DNA from: Candidatus Krumholzibacteriia bacterium | GTDB lineage: Bacteria; Krumholzibacteriota; Krumholzibacteriia; JAJRXK01 | Length of the DNA stretch: 57,756 bases | Assembly: GCA_029932915.1 (NCBI GenBank) | Contig: JAOZPE010000012.1 | Coordinates: 1-57,756 of the forward strand | Reading direction: 5' to 3' | Part shown: positions 34,981 through 43,745 of the stretch, piece after piece | Position numbering within the stretch: the first letter of the stretch is position 1 | Layout: every line of letters starts with the position of its first letter | Made by a program: the position numbers and the translations under genes | The notes under the pieces: model-generated | What the model was told of the DNA's origin: nothing | Seen by the model: only the letters and a program-made list of their open reading frames with translations | Database searches by the model: none

Positions 34981-35151
34981 CTAGAGGTCGTAGGGACGAA
35001 TCGTCTTGCGGCCGTTCGCCATGGCACGCTTCTCGGCATCGGCGATGAGCTCGCGCACCTTGGCGTCCAGAGCATCGTAGAAATCACTGGAGACATTGCA
35101 CTGCTTGGCGGCCGCCTTGGTCCGCGCCTTGGAGACGATCATCTCGGCCAT
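34981..35151 (-). CDS. Single-domain bacterial histone (HBb/Bd0055-like)
   Basis: A 56-residue basic protein, MAEMIVSKARTKAAAKQCNV..., that reads as one histone fold: a short first helix, the central helix with SSDFYDALDAKVRELIADAE, and an ending RAMANGRKTIRPYDL. The RKT loop followed by a short helix is the usual end of the fold, as in archaeal histones and in the small bacterial histone of Bdellovibrio (Bd0055). Such proteins dimerise and coat or bend DNA. ATG at 35151 has a perfect AGGAGG 9 bases upstream, suggesting strong translation. It stands alone with its own probable promoter. Family assignment is from memory of the motif. Confidence 0.82.
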   Translation of the reverse strand: MAEMIVSKARTKAAAKQCNVSSDFYDALDAKVRELIADAEKRAMANGRKTIRPYDL

Positions 35152-35204
35152 GGTGTCAGCCCTCCTGATAAGGGATTCGGGGAAAAAACTCCACGTGGTG
35201 CCGG

Positions 35205-35234
35205 TATCTTCTTGACCACCCCCACGGGTGTCAA
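35205..35234 (-). promoter_or_regulatory. Putative promoter of the histone gene
   Basis: On the minus strand TTGACA (35229-35234) is followed after 18 bases by AAGATA (35205-35210), about 54 bases before the start codon. The -35 is perfect, the -10 weak. A hairpin CCGGGG-GTTAT-CCCCGG (about 35252-35268) sits between this site and the divergent BtpA gene. Confidence 0.35.
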
Positions 35235-35297
35235 ACAAAACTTGTGGGCATCCGGGGGTTATCCCCGGAAAGCGGCACTTCATCCGGGAGATCCCCC

Positions 35298-36116
35298 ATG
35301 CCCTCCAAGCCCACCTCACTGCTCCCTTTGCGCCACACCCCGGCCCTGGTGGGGATGGTCCACCTGTTGCCCACCCCCGGCAGTCCCCGGCACACGAGCA
35401 TGGAGAAGAGCCTGAAATGGGCGCTCCGGGACGCGCAAGTCCTTCTCCAGGCAGGATTTGACGCCATCCTCCTGGAGAACATGCACGACTTCCCCCCCCT
35501 GCGGGAGAAGGACATGGGCCCGGAGATCCCCGCCTATCTCAGCGTGATCGCCCGCGAAGTGAGGGCTCTGGCCCCCCCGGAGGTTCCCGTCGGCATCCAG
35601 GTGCTCTTCGCCGCCCATCGGGTGGCGGTCGCGGTGGCCCATGCCGCCACACTCGACTTCATCCGGGCCGAGGCGTGGACCTACGGCCATCTCTCGGACA
35701 AGGGCTGGGTGGAGGCATCCGCTGCCTCGACCGTGCGCTACGCCCAGGCGATCGGAGCCCGGATGCCCGAGGTCTGGGCCGACGTGAAGAAGAAACACGC
35801 CGCGCACGCTGCGACCGCCGACCTGTCCATCGAGGAGATCGCGGCCACGCTCGAGCTGCATGGGGCCTCGGCGGTGGTGATCACCGGCCGCTCCACCGGA
35901 CTGCCCCCCGATCCCCGGGATTTCCAGCGGGTACGCCCGGCCACCTCGCTTCCTCTGGTGCTCGGCAGCGGACTGACGGTGCAAAATGCGCCGCACCTGG
36001 CCGGCCTGGCCGATGCGTACATCGTGGGAAGCTCGCTCAAGAAAGATTCCAAGTGGTGGAATCCCATAGAGTTCGACAGGGCCAAGGCGATCGTCGACGC
36101 CCTCCGGTCGAAGTAG
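35298..36116 (+). CDS. BtpA/SgcQ-family TIM-barrel protein
   Basis: A 272-residue protein of the BtpA family, named for a cyanobacterial protein needed for photosystem I biogenesis; members elsewhere are uncharacterised barrel enzymes. Typical stretches: ALVGMVHLLPTPGSPRH, LLQAGFDAILLENMHDFP, VPVGIQVLFAAHRVAVAVAH, FIRAEAWTYGHLSDKGWVE, VWADVKKKHAAH, AVVITGRSTGLPPD and PLVLGSGLTVQNAPHLAGLA. ATG at 35298 marks the family start; GGGAG lies upstream. It is followed by the kinase gene after 45 bases. Photosynthesis genes are absent, so a metabolic role is likely but unknown. Confidence 0.9.
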   Translation: MPSKPTSLLPLRHTPALVGMVHLLPTPGSPRHTSMEKSLKWALRDAQVLLQAGFDAILLENMHDFPPLREKDMGPEIPAYLSVIAREVRALAPPEVPVGIQVLFAAHRVAVAVAHAATLDFIRAEAWTYGHLSDKGWVEASAASTVRYAQAIGARMPEVWADVKKKHAAHAATADLSIEEIAATLELHGASAVVITGRSTGLPPDPRDFQRVRPATSLPLVLGSGLTVQNAPHLAGLADAYIVGSSLKKDSKWWNPIEFDRAKAIVDALRSK

Positions 36117-36161
36117 GAAGCCGCATCCGCTCCTGGCACGGGGGTTGATGTCCCTTCGGGC

Positions 36162-37715
36162 ATGATCGGCTCGCGCTATCGCCATTTCGAGATCGAACGC
36201 CTCCTGGGCACGGGAGGCATGGGCGAGGTCTACCTGGCGATCGACATGAATCTCGAGCGCCGGGTGGCCCTCAAGTTCCTCCCCCGTTCCCTGACCAGTG
36301 ATCCGGTGGCCCAGGGGCGGCTGCTGGACGAGGCGCGCTCGTGTGCGCGGCTGCAGCATCCGAACATCGCGGTGATCCATTCGGTCGAGGAGGACGGCGG
36401 GGTCTATGCCATCTGCATGGAGTACGTCGAAGGCGCCAACCTGCGCGAGATCCTCGCCAACCGCCGCCTGGACGTCCGGCGGATCGTGGAGATCGCGCTG
36501 GGCATGGCCCGCGGCATCGCCGCCGCCCATGACCACGGCATCATCCACCGCGACATCAAGCCGGCCAACGTGGTCATCACCGGCCGGGGCGAGGTGAAGG
36601 TCATGGACTTCGGTCTGGCCCTGCGTCCCCGCCGCTCGGTGGAGACCACCGGACCGGAGAGCTACGGAACCGTGGCCTACATGTCTCCGGAACAGGCGCG
36701 GGGTCAGGAGCTCACGCCGGCGACGGACATCTTCTCCTTCGGCTCGGTGCTCTACCAGATGGTGACCGGGAGGCTGCCCTTCAAGGGGGAGAACGATCTG
36801 GCCACCCTGTACGCGATCATCTCCGACGAGCCGCCCTCGGTCCGCGAACTGCGTCGCGACGTCCCTCCGGGACTGGAGCGTCTCATCACCGCCTGTCTGC
36901 AGAAGGATCCCGAGCGGCGCCCCGAATCGATGGACGAGATCGTCGTCGTGCTCCAGAGGCTGTCCGGTTCGGTCAAGCGTGGACCGCACGATCTCATCTC
37001 CGAGCTGACCACCGGACTGGAGACCGAGTCGTTGCGGCGCCGGCACAGCCGGCGGGTCCACCCCCTCGCTCCCCGGGCCATGGGCACCGATGCGCCGGGT
37101 GGCTCCGATCGCTCCGGCTCGTCCCCTCCACCCTTCTCCGAACTCGAGTTGCGTGATCCATCCCCCTCCCCCGGGGAAGAGCTCTCCAGCAGCGCCGTCC
37201 TCTCGGGGAACGCTCCGGCCACTCCCTCCGGCGGCCAGGTGAAGCCCACCTCCTCCTCCACGCGGCCGGCGCCGGGACGGGACGCCTCGACCGCCATGGA
37301 AACGGTGGCTCGCACAATGGCTCCGGCAGAGGAGCCGTTCCCGCTGATCAAGGCCCGGCTGAGCACCGCGCGACGAAACGCACCGGTGAGCCGTCCCTCG
37401 GAGAAGAAACCCTCGCCCCAGGTCGACCCCATCGAGGCGAGCCTTCCCCGCAACGTCAAACCCTGGTGGAAGACCGTGCTCTTCGCCTTGCTCGCCCTGG
37501 CCATCGCCGCCGGCGCGGTCCTGGCCCTGCAGTTCCTCGTCATCCAGACGCCACCGGAGACGCCGGCGCCCCCCGTCGCACCGACGAGCAGCCGCAGCGG
37601 GATGTCTCCCAGGCATCATCCACCGGTGCGGCACGTCCCGAACACTCCGGTCGCCACCGGCTTCGTCGAGCCCCTGCCCGAGATGATCGAACTCGAGCTG
37701 CCCCCGCTGGGCTGA
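36162..37715 (+). CDS. Membrane-anchored Ser/Thr protein kinase (PknB type)
   Basis: A 517-residue Hanks-type kinase. Catalytic domain residues 1-270: glycine loop LLGTGGMGEVYLA (16-28), ATP lysine in VALKFL (K38), catalytic HRDIKPANV (D131), metal-binding DFGLA (D149), substrate loop GTVAYMSPEQARG and TDIFSFGSVLYQMVTGRLPF. A 160-residue low-complexity Ser/Pro/Glu linker follows, then one membrane helix (TVLFALLALAIAAGAVLALQ, about 437-456) and a short proline-rich extracytoplasmic tail with no PASTA or other sensor domain. All catalytic residues are present, so it should be active. What signal it senses, if any, is not visible. It follows the BtpA-family gene. Confidence 0.95.
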   Translation: MIGSRYRHFEIERLLGTGGMGEVYLAIDMNLERRVALKFLPRSLTSDPVAQGRLLDEARSCARLQHPNIAVIHSVEEDGGVYAICMEYVEGANLREILANRRLDVRRIVEIALGMARGIAAAHDHGIIHRDIKPANVVITGRGEVKVMDFGLALRPRRSVETTGPESYGTVAYMSPEQARGQELTPATDIFSFGSVLYQMVTGRLPFKGENDLATLYAIISDEPPSVRELRRDVPPGLERLITACLQKDPERRPESMDEIVVVLQRLSGSVKRGPHDLISELTTGLETESLRRRHSRRVHPLAPRAMGTDAPGGSDRSGSSPPPFSELELRDPSPSPGEELSSSAVLSGNAPATPSGGQVKPTSSSTRPAPGRDASTAMETVARTMAPAEEPFPLIKARLSTARRNAPVSRPSEKKPSPQVDPIEASLPRNVKPWWKTVLFALLALAIAAGAVLALQFLVIQTPPETPAPPVAPTSSRSGMSPRHHPPVRHVPNTPVATGFVEPLPEMIELELPPLG

Positions 37716-37784
37716 GGCGCTTCCCGCGCATCCTTCGTTCCAGGACGTGACAAGCGGTTCGAAGGGGATCATCTTCGCTCAGGG

Positions 37785-40292
37785 ATGATGGACCGTATCG
37801 AAATCCTGATGGCACGTCTGCGCCATCTCGTGAGCCGCAATCGCTGGAGCGCGCGGCTGTTGGGCTACCACATCGACAAACCCGGTGGTCACGAGCCGGG
37901 GCTGGTGCTCATCCAGATCGACGGTCTGGGCCACGAGATCCTTCTGCAGGCCATGGCCGAGGGCCGCATGCCCTTCCTGAAGCATCTGCTGGAAGCGGAG
38001 GACCGGCAGCTCCACCGCCTCTACACGGGCATGCCATCGTCCACCCCCGGCGTCCAGGCCGAACTCTTCTACGGAGTCAAGAGCGCCGTCCCCGCCTTCG
38101 GTTACTTCGATCACGAGCTGGGCCGCGTGGTGAGCATGAACGATCCGGTGGCCGCGGCGGCGGTGGAGGAACGGCTCCGGCGCAATGCAGTGGGTCTGCT
38201 CCGCGGCGGCTCGTCGTGGTCGAACATCTTCACCGGCGGCGCCGATGAACCCCATCTGTGTGCGGCCACCGCCGGTCTGGACATGCTCTGGCAGGCGCTG
38301 AATCCCCTGCGGATGGTGGCACTCATCCTGTGGTACGGCTGGAGCATCGTGAGGATCCTCACCTACCTGCTGGTGGAGACCGGCCTGGCCCTGTACGACT
38401 TCTTCCGCGGTGCCCTGCGGGGCTTGAGCGTATGGGCCGAGCTGCGTTTCGTCCCCACCCGGGTGATCGTCGGTTCGGTGATGCGGGAGATGGTGACCGC
38501 CGGAGCGGCGATCGATTGCGAGCGGGGTCTTCCCGTCATCCACCTGAACTTCCTGGGCTACGACGAACACGCCCACCGGCGCGGGCCCGATTCGCGTTTC
38601 GCGAGGTGGACCCTGAGGGGGATCGACCGCGCGGTGCGCCGCGTGTGGCTGGCCGCCCTGCGATCGAAGAGGCGCGACTACCAGGTGTGGATCTACTCGG
38701 ACCACGGACAGGAGCGTACCCTGCCCTATCCCCGCATGCGACCCGAGGATCTGAGTACTGCGGTGGAAAGGGTGGTCCGGCGTTTCGAGATGCTCGAGGC
38801 TCCGGCCTACCGCGCCCGGCGACGACGGCATCTCCAGTACAACCGGGCCATGGACCGTTCGCACTGGTTGCGACGCGAGCTGCCGCAGTGGATGCGCCGC
38901 GGGGAGAACCGGCGGGCAGGAACGCCCGAGGGTCCGGGGCCGACGAAGCAGGATCCGCCGGAGGCCCTCACCGTCGTGCACCAGGGCCCCACCGGATGCG
39001 TCTATCCCGCCCGCTCGATGGAACACGACGAACTGCTGCGTCTGGCCGAACTCATCGCCCGTGACGCCTTCGTTCCCATGGTCATGGTGGCCGAGGGCGA
39101 AGGGGCCGTGGTCTTCCACAGCGACGGCCGGCGCCATCGCCTGCCCGAGGACGCTGTGGAGGTCTTCGGCCGGGACCATCCCTTCCTGGCCGAGGTCACC
39201 GCCGACACGATCTCCCTGCTCCAGCATCCCGACGCCGGTCCCATCGCCCTCTTCGGTTTCCAGCCGGGTGAACCCTGGTCCCTCCAACTGGAGAACGGCG
39301 CGCACGGGGGCCCCGGACCGCGCGAATCGTCCGCCTTCGTCCTGCTCCCCCGTGAGGCGGTCCTCGGCCAGCCCATGGACAGCGTCCTGCGCCCCCTCCA
39401 TCTGAGGGAGATGGCCCGGCGCACCCTGGCCGGAGCGATGCTTGCCCCGAGCCTGGTCATTCCCCGCATCTCCCCCACCGAGTACTTCCCGCAGGCCGAC
39501 ACCGGACCACGTGTCCACTTCCGTCTGGTCAGCTACAACGTCCACGGCTGCCGCGGCATGGATGGCACCTATTCGCCCCAGCGCATCGCCCGCGTACTCT
39601 CCCGCCTGCAACCGGACGTGGTCTGTCTGCAGGAACTCGACTACGAGAGGAAACGCTCGGGCGGCGTGCGGCAGGTCGAAGCCATCTCGCGCAGTCTGCA
39701 GGCCGACTTCCACTTCCACGTGGTCAACGAATTCGCCGACGGACGTTTCGGCAACGCCGTTCTCAGCCACCATCCGCTGCGGATGCTCGCCCACTGGCCC
39801 CTGCCGTCGCTGCGGGGCTTCCCCGGCCTGGAGGAACGGGGCGTCCTGCGGGTGGAGGTGGACATCGCCGGAACGCCCATCCAGATCATCAACACCCACC
39901 TGAGCGTCCTCGAACGCGAACGACGCCTGCAGGTGAAGGCCCTGCTGGAGGATGGCAACTGTCTGGGAGAGGAGAACCGGCGCCGACCATTGATCCTGTG
40001 CGGCGATTTCAACGCCGGGCCCGACAGTTGGACCTGCCGCCAGCTCGACAAGATCCTCCGCAACGTCGACGAGGGCACGGCCCGAGGGTCGCTGAAGCGA
40101 ACGTGGAGCGGGCGCATCCCCCTGCGGCGGATCGATCACGTCTATACGAGCGATTTCCTCACCAGCGAGAGGGTGCTGGTGCCGCGCACCCACCTCACCC
40201 GGATGGCCAGCGATCATCTGCCACTGGTGGTCGACCTCAGTTTCCCCGCCCCGGAGAAGGAGGATGCTCCTCGGCCTCATGCAGCAGAGTGA
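37785..40292 (+). CDS. Fusion protein: AlkP-superfamily phosphodiesterase domain + endonuclease/exonuclease/phosphatase domain
   Basis: An 835-residue protein with two phosphoesterase domains. Residues about 35-330 look like a type I phosphodiesterase/nucleotide pyrophosphatase of the alkaline phosphatase superfamily: LVLIQIDGLGHEILLQA (metal-binding D46), YTGMPSSTPGVQAELFYG with the likely Ser/Thr nucleophile, IHLNFLGYDEHAHRRGP and VWIYSDHGQE. Hydrophobic stretches near 180-210 may contact membrane. Residues about 575-820 form an EEP (DNase I-like) domain: FRLVSYNVHGCRG, VVCLQELDYERK (E617), IQIINTHLSV, LILCGDFNAGPDS (D741), RIDHVYTSD and MASDHLPLVVDL (D810, H811). All core residues of both are present. 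Together they suggest action on a phosphodiester lipid or nucleotide. Its 3' end overlaps the NUDIX gene by 56 bases on the other strand. Confidence 0.9.
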   Translation: MMDRIEILMARLRHLVSRNRWSARLLGYHIDKPGGHEPGLVLIQIDGLGHEILLQAMAEGRMPFLKHLLEAEDRQLHRLYTGMPSSTPGVQAELFYGVKSAVPAFGYFDHELGRVVSMNDPVAAAAVEERLRRNAVGLLRGGSSWSNIFTGGADEPHLCAATAGLDMLWQALNPLRMVALILWYGWSIVRILTYLLVETGLALYDFFRGALRGLSVWAELRFVPTRVIVGSVMREMVTAGAAIDCERGLPVIHLNFLGYDEHAHRRGPDSRFARWTLRGIDRAVRRVWLAALRSKRRDYQVWIYSDHGQERTLPYPRMRPEDLSTAVERVVRRFEMLEAPAYRARRRRHLQYNRAMDRSHWLRRELPQWMRRGENRRAGTPEGPGPTKQDPPEALTVVHQGPTGCVYPARSMEHDELLRLAELIARDAFVPMVMVAEGEGAVVFHSDGRRHRLPEDAVEVFGRDHPFLAEVTADTISLLQHPDAGPIALFGFQPGEPWSLQLENGAHGGPGPRESSAFVLLPREAVLGQPMDSVLRPLHLREMARRTLAGAMLAPSLVIPRISPTEYFPQADTGPRVHFRLVSYNVHGCRGMDGTYSPQRIARVLSRLQPDVVCLQELDYERKRSGGVRQVEAISRSLQADFHFHVVNEFADGRFGNAVLSHHPLRMLAHWPLPSLRGFPGLEERGVLRVEVDIAGTPIQIINTHLSVLERERRLQVKALLEDGNCLGEENRRRPLILCGDFNAGPDSWTCRQLDKILRNVDEGTARGSLKRTWSGRIPLRRIDHVYTSDFLTSERVLVPRTHLTRMASDHLPLVVDLSFPAPEKEDAPRPHAAE

Positions 40293-40905
40293 GCAGCTCG
40301 GAGAGGATCATCGCGGTGGCGCCCCACAGGAGACCGTCCTGGAGGCGCCAGGCCGGGATGTGGTGGACCGTTCCGTTCCACTCGCGCGGGAAACGGATGC
40401 GGCGCGAGGGATCCTCCAGCTCCTCCAGCGAACAGACGATCACCCGATCGACCTCCCGCGGATCGAGGCGATAGCGGGGAGGCTCTTCGGCCCAGGCCAC
40501 CACCGGCCGGACCTTGGCGTGGCTGACGGAGATCCAGATGCGGCTCAGACGGCCCAGCAGATGGACCCGTTCGGGGCTGATGCCCAGCTCCTCGCGCGCC
40601 TCCCGCAGGGCGGTCGCCTCCACCGTCTCCTCCCCCTCGCGATGCCCTCCGGGCAGGGAGATCTCCCCGCCGTGGGGATCGCCCTCCACGCGTCGCCTCA
40701 CCTGGAGCGGGAAACAAACCCGGCCGTCGCACTCGTACAGCAGGACCAGGACGGCGGCCAGACGCGCATCGGGCGGCGGAGGAAGGAAACGGGATGAGGA
40801 CAACTCCTCGGGCCACATCATCCGCTGCGCACGCTCGCCGGGGAGGGGGCCCTTCAGGGCCCGGGCCAGGGCCTGGATACGGGGGTTGTCGACCGAAGGA
40901 TGCAT
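40237..40905 (-). CDS. NUDIX hydrolase, CoA pyrophosphatase-like (NudL)
   Basis: A 222-residue protein. The Nudix box is GGHREGEETVEATALREAREELG, reading GX5EX7REUXEEXGU, preceded by GDPHGGEISLPGG; in CoA pyrophosphatases an extra motif lies just before the box, and DPHGGEISLPGG resembles it. DARLAAVLVLLYECDGRVCF is the usual preceding strand. The substrate is probably CoA or a related dinucleotide. ATG at 40905 gives MHPSVDNPRIQALARALK, a family-like start. The 3' end overlaps the convergent phosphodiesterase fusion by 56 bases. Divergent from the AIM24 gene. Confidence 0.88.
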   Translation of the reverse strand: MHPSVDNPRIQALARALKGPLPGERAQRMMWPEELSSSRFLPPPPDARLAAVLVLLYECDGRVCFPLQVRRRVEGDPHGGEISLPGGHREGEETVEATALREAREELGISPERVHLLGRLSRIWISVSHAKVRPVVAWAEEPPRYRLDPREVDRVIVCSLEELEDPSRRIRFPREWNGTVHHIPAWRLQDGLLWGATAMILSELLTLLHEAEEHPPSPGRGN

Positions 40906-40997
40906 GATGACAATCACCACGGAAGAATTCAGACTGACCAGGGAATGGTGCCCCACGACCCATCGCATGGAAGACCCACGGCCCAGGAGGATTCCAC

Positions 40998-41786
40998 ATG
41001 CAGTGTCATGAAGTCGACTACAAGATCATCGGTGACGATCTGCAGATGGTCGAGATCGAACTCGATCCGGGCGAGACCATCATCGCCGAGGCCGGTGCCA
41101 TGAACTACATGGAGGACGGCATCGAGTTCGAGGCCCACATGGGAGACGGTTCGGCCGCCAACGAAGGCATGCTGAACAAGATCTTCAGCGCCGGCAAGCG
41201 GATGCTCAGCGGAGAATCCCTGTTCATCACCCACTTCACCAACCGCTCGGCCTCGGGCAAGAGCCATGTGACCTTCGCCGCCCCCTATCCGGGAAAGATC
41301 GTCCCCATCGACATGAAGAAGATCCGGGGCGAACTGCTGTGCCAGAAGGACGCCTTCCTGTGCGCGGCCCTGGGAACCCGCCTGGACATCGCCTTCAACC
41401 AGCGCCTGGGAGCGGGTCTGTTCGGCGGAGAGGGATTCATCCTCGAACGTCTGCAGGGCGATGGAATGGCCTTCCTCCACGCCGGAGGAACGGTCGTGGA
41501 ACGCGAACTCCACGGAGAGACCCTCCGCGTGGACACCGGCTGCCTGGTGGCCTTCACCCGGGGCATCAAGTACGACATCCAGCGGGCGGGCAACCTCAAG
41601 AGCATGGTCTTCGGAGGTGAGGGCCTGTTCCTGGCGACCCTGCACGGCTACGGCCGGGTCTGGCTGCAGAGCCTGCCCTTCTCCCGTCTGGCCGACCGGG
41701 TGATCGCCCATGCACCGAGGGTGGGGGGAAGCAGCAAGGGTGAGGGATCGATCCTGGGGGGAATTTCCCAAATCTTCGAGAAGTAG
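40998..41786 (+). CDS. AIM24-family (TIGR00266) protein
   Basis: A 262-residue all-beta protein of the AIM24/TIGR00266 family, whose biochemical role is unknown; the yeast member is needed for mitochondrial inner-membrane structure. Family stretches: [116 protein letters not shown] and [20 protein letters not shown]. The C-terminal tail is glycine-rich. It precedes the transporter gene by about 100 bases on the same strand; a link is not obvious. Confidence 0.93.
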   Translation: MQCHEVDYKIIGDDLQMVEIELDPGETIIAEAGAMNYMEDGIEFEAHMGDGSAANEGMLNKIFSAGKRMLSGESLFITHFTNRSASGKSHVTFAAPYPGKIVPIDMKKIRGELLCQKDAFLCAALGTRLDIAFNQRLGAGLFGGEGFILERLQGDGMAFLHAGGTVVERELHGETLRVDTGCLVAFTRGIKYDIQRAGNLKSMVFGGEGLFLATLHGYGRVWLQSLPFSRLADRVIAHAPRVGGSSKGEGSILGGISQIFEK

Positions 41787-41882
41787 GGGGATCGACAAGG
41801 CCAGGTCTTGACCTTTGCCCGATTTTTCCCCAATCTCCCCGCACACCTCCCTTCGGATCCTGCGCGAAAGGCTCAGCCACCC

Positions 41883-43667
41883 ATGTTCTTCAAGAGATTC
41901 CCGGGCACTTTCTGGCTCGCGAACACCATGGAGATCTTCGAGCGGATGGCGTGGTACGGCTTCTACGCCGTATCCTCGCTGTACATCACCGGTTCGGTCG
42001 AATCGGGCGGGCTCGGGCTCTCCAGTGAGAAACGAGGCATCATCCAGGGGATCATCCCCTTCCTCCTGTATCTCTTCCCGGTGGTCACCGGCGCGCTGGC
42101 CGACAAATTCGGTTACAAGCGCACCTTCTTCACCGCCTACGCCATCATGACCCCCGCCTACTACCTGATGGGGCAACCCGATGGCTTCTGGGGATTCTTC
42201 TTCACCTTCCTGCTCGTCGCCCTCGGCGCGGCGACCTTCAAACCGGTCGTGGTGGGAACGGTGAGCCATGTGATCGCCGACAAGGACAAGTCGCTGGGCT
42301 TCGGTATCTTCTACATGATGGTGAACATCGGCGGCTTCGCCGGTCCCATCGTGGCCGGCATCGTCCGCAACAACCTGGGCTGGCCCTGGGTCTTCCGGAT
42401 GAGCTCCATCTGGATCGCCTTCAACTTCATCTGGCTGATCTTCTACAAGGAACCGAAGACCCGCTCGTCGAGCCTGGCCCGTGAGCTGGAGGAGGCCAAG
42501 GAGAGGCTGAAGGACGAGGTCGAGGTGGTCGTGGAGGCTTCCTCGCAACTGCGTTCGGCCCTGTCCCAGATCGGCGCCATCCTGGTGCGCCTGGCCCCGA
42601 CCTTCGTGGCCGCCGGTTTCCTCCTGGGCTGGGTTCCGACCCTCATCGCCATGGGCGGCATCGTGGTGGTGGGTCTGCTCATCAAGATCCTCCACTGGGT
42701 GGTTCCCGGCGAGGTCAAGCTGCTGCTGCGGAAGTCCGGAGAGGACATCGTCGAGGTGCTGGGCAACGGCGCCTTCTTCGTGTCGACCATGGGAACGATC
42801 TTCCTGCTCATGCTCGCCGGCGGTGACTGGATCAGTTGGCGGAACATGGGCATCCTCATCGCGGTGCTGATCGTCGGCAACGTCATCGTCGACATCGTCC
42901 TGCGCAAGCAGGACAAGCAGGGGGAGGGTCTCTGGCAGCCGGCCCGGGTGGGTGACTGGCGTTTCGCGCTCTACCTGCTGGTGCTCTCGGGATTCTGGAC
43001 CGAATTCAACCAGCTCTTCATCACCCTGCCCGAGTACATCCGCGACTACACCGACACCAGCGACATCCTCGGCGGGATGCAGAGCCTGTTCAACACCCTG
43101 GGGATGAGCGGATCGTGGCAGGGCTTCCTCCACAACCTCACCCGCGACGTCGGAGTGAACGCCCACTTCAACATCAACCCCGAGTTCCTCATCAATATCG
43201 ACGCCGGAGCCATCGTGCTCTTCCAGGTGGCGATCTCGGCCATCTTCGCCAAGCGCAAGCCCTTCACCACCATGATCGTCGGCACCATCCTCACCGGCGT
43301 GGGCATGGCGATGAACGTCTATGGTGGCATGGGGTGGATCGTGGTGGCCGCGATCTTCGTCTTCGCCATCGGAGAGATGATGGCCAGCCCCAAGAGCCAG
43401 GAATACGTCTCGCTCATCGCGCCGAAGAGCAAGACCGCCATGTACATGGGCTACTACTTCGTCAGCGTGGCCCTCGGCAATCTCTTCGGCGGCATCCTCT
43501 CCGGCCAGATGTACGGCCACTTCGGACCGGCCGAGAGAGGCGGCATCGATCAACCGGGCACGATGTGGCTGATCTTCGGATTCATCGGGATCGCGACCGC
43601 TTTGATCCTCTTCCTCTACGACCGCATCGTCGTCCAGAAGCACCCGGCCGACGAAGCCACAGCCTGA
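41883..43667 (+). CDS. Proton-dependent oligopeptide transporter-like MFS protein
   Basis: A 594-residue polytopic inner-membrane protein resembling POT/PTR2 peptide:proton symporters. Near the N-terminus ANTMEIFERMAWYGFYAVSS parallels the POT motif ExxERxxYY; VVTGALADKFGYKRTFFTAY is the MFS loop 2-3 motif; GAATFKPVVVGTVSHVIADK and IFYMMVNIGGFAGPIVAGIV follow. A charged central loop with a helix (SSSLARELEEAKERLKDEVE) separates the halves, and an additional pair of hydrophobic segments is present, more than in standard 12-helix MFS. ATG at 41883 gives the MFFKRFPGTFWLANTME start. It precedes pepT, supporting peptide uptake. Confidence 0.87.
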   Translation: MFFKRFPGTFWLANTMEIFERMAWYGFYAVSSLYITGSVESGGLGLSSEKRGIIQGIIPFLLYLFPVVTGALADKFGYKRTFFTAYAIMTPAYYLMGQPDGFWGFFFTFLLVALGAATFKPVVVGTVSHVIADKDKSLGFGIFYMMVNIGGFAGPIVAGIVRNNLGWPWVFRMSSIWIAFNFIWLIFYKEPKTRSSSLARELEEAKERLKDEVEVVVEASSQLRSALSQIGAILVRLAPTFVAAGFLLGWVPTLIAMGGIVVVGLLIKILHWVVPGEVKLLLRKSGEDIVEVLGNGAFFVSTMGTIFLLMLAGGDWISWRNMGILIAVLIVGNVIVDIVLRKQDKQGEGLWQPARVGDWRFALYLLVLSGFWTEFNQLFITLPEYIRDYTDTSDILGGMQSLFNTLGMSGSWQGFLHNLTRDVGVNAHFNINPEFLINIDAGAIVLFQVAISAIFAKRKPFTTMIVGTILTGVGMAMNVYGGMGWIVVAAIFVFAIGEMMASPKSQEYVSLIAPKSKTAMYMGYYFVSVALGNLFGGILSGQMYGHFGPAERGGIDQPGTMWLIFGFIGIATALILFLYDRIVVQKHPADEATA

Positions 43668-43682
43668 GTTTCCCTGTTCCCG

Positions 43683-43713
43683 GGCCCGCCGCATCCGCGG
43701 CGGGCCTTTTCCT
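43683..43713 (+). terminator. Rho-independent terminator after the transporter gene
   Basis: GGCCCGCCGC (43683-43692) pairs with GCGGCGGGCC (43697-43706) around ATCC and is followed by TTTTCCTT. It lies 15 bases past the stop and is the clearest intrinsic terminator of the window. pepT begins 33 bases later with its own ribosome site. Confidence 0.85.
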
Positions 43714-43745
43714 TCGAAGAACAATCCACCGCGAGGAGATCACTC

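Noticed and set aside
37779-40280. 833-codon minus-strand frame fully opposite the phosphodiesterase fusion
   Set aside because: It mirrors codon-position GC bias of the sense gene; no recognisable domain is present, while the sense frame carries two complete catalytic domains.
40929-43724. 931-codon open frame on the minus strand opposite the AIM24 and transporter genes
   Set aside because: Residues are dominated by Asp, Glu, His and Gly as expected from the complement of membrane-protein codons; the sense strand has clear families and ribosome sites.
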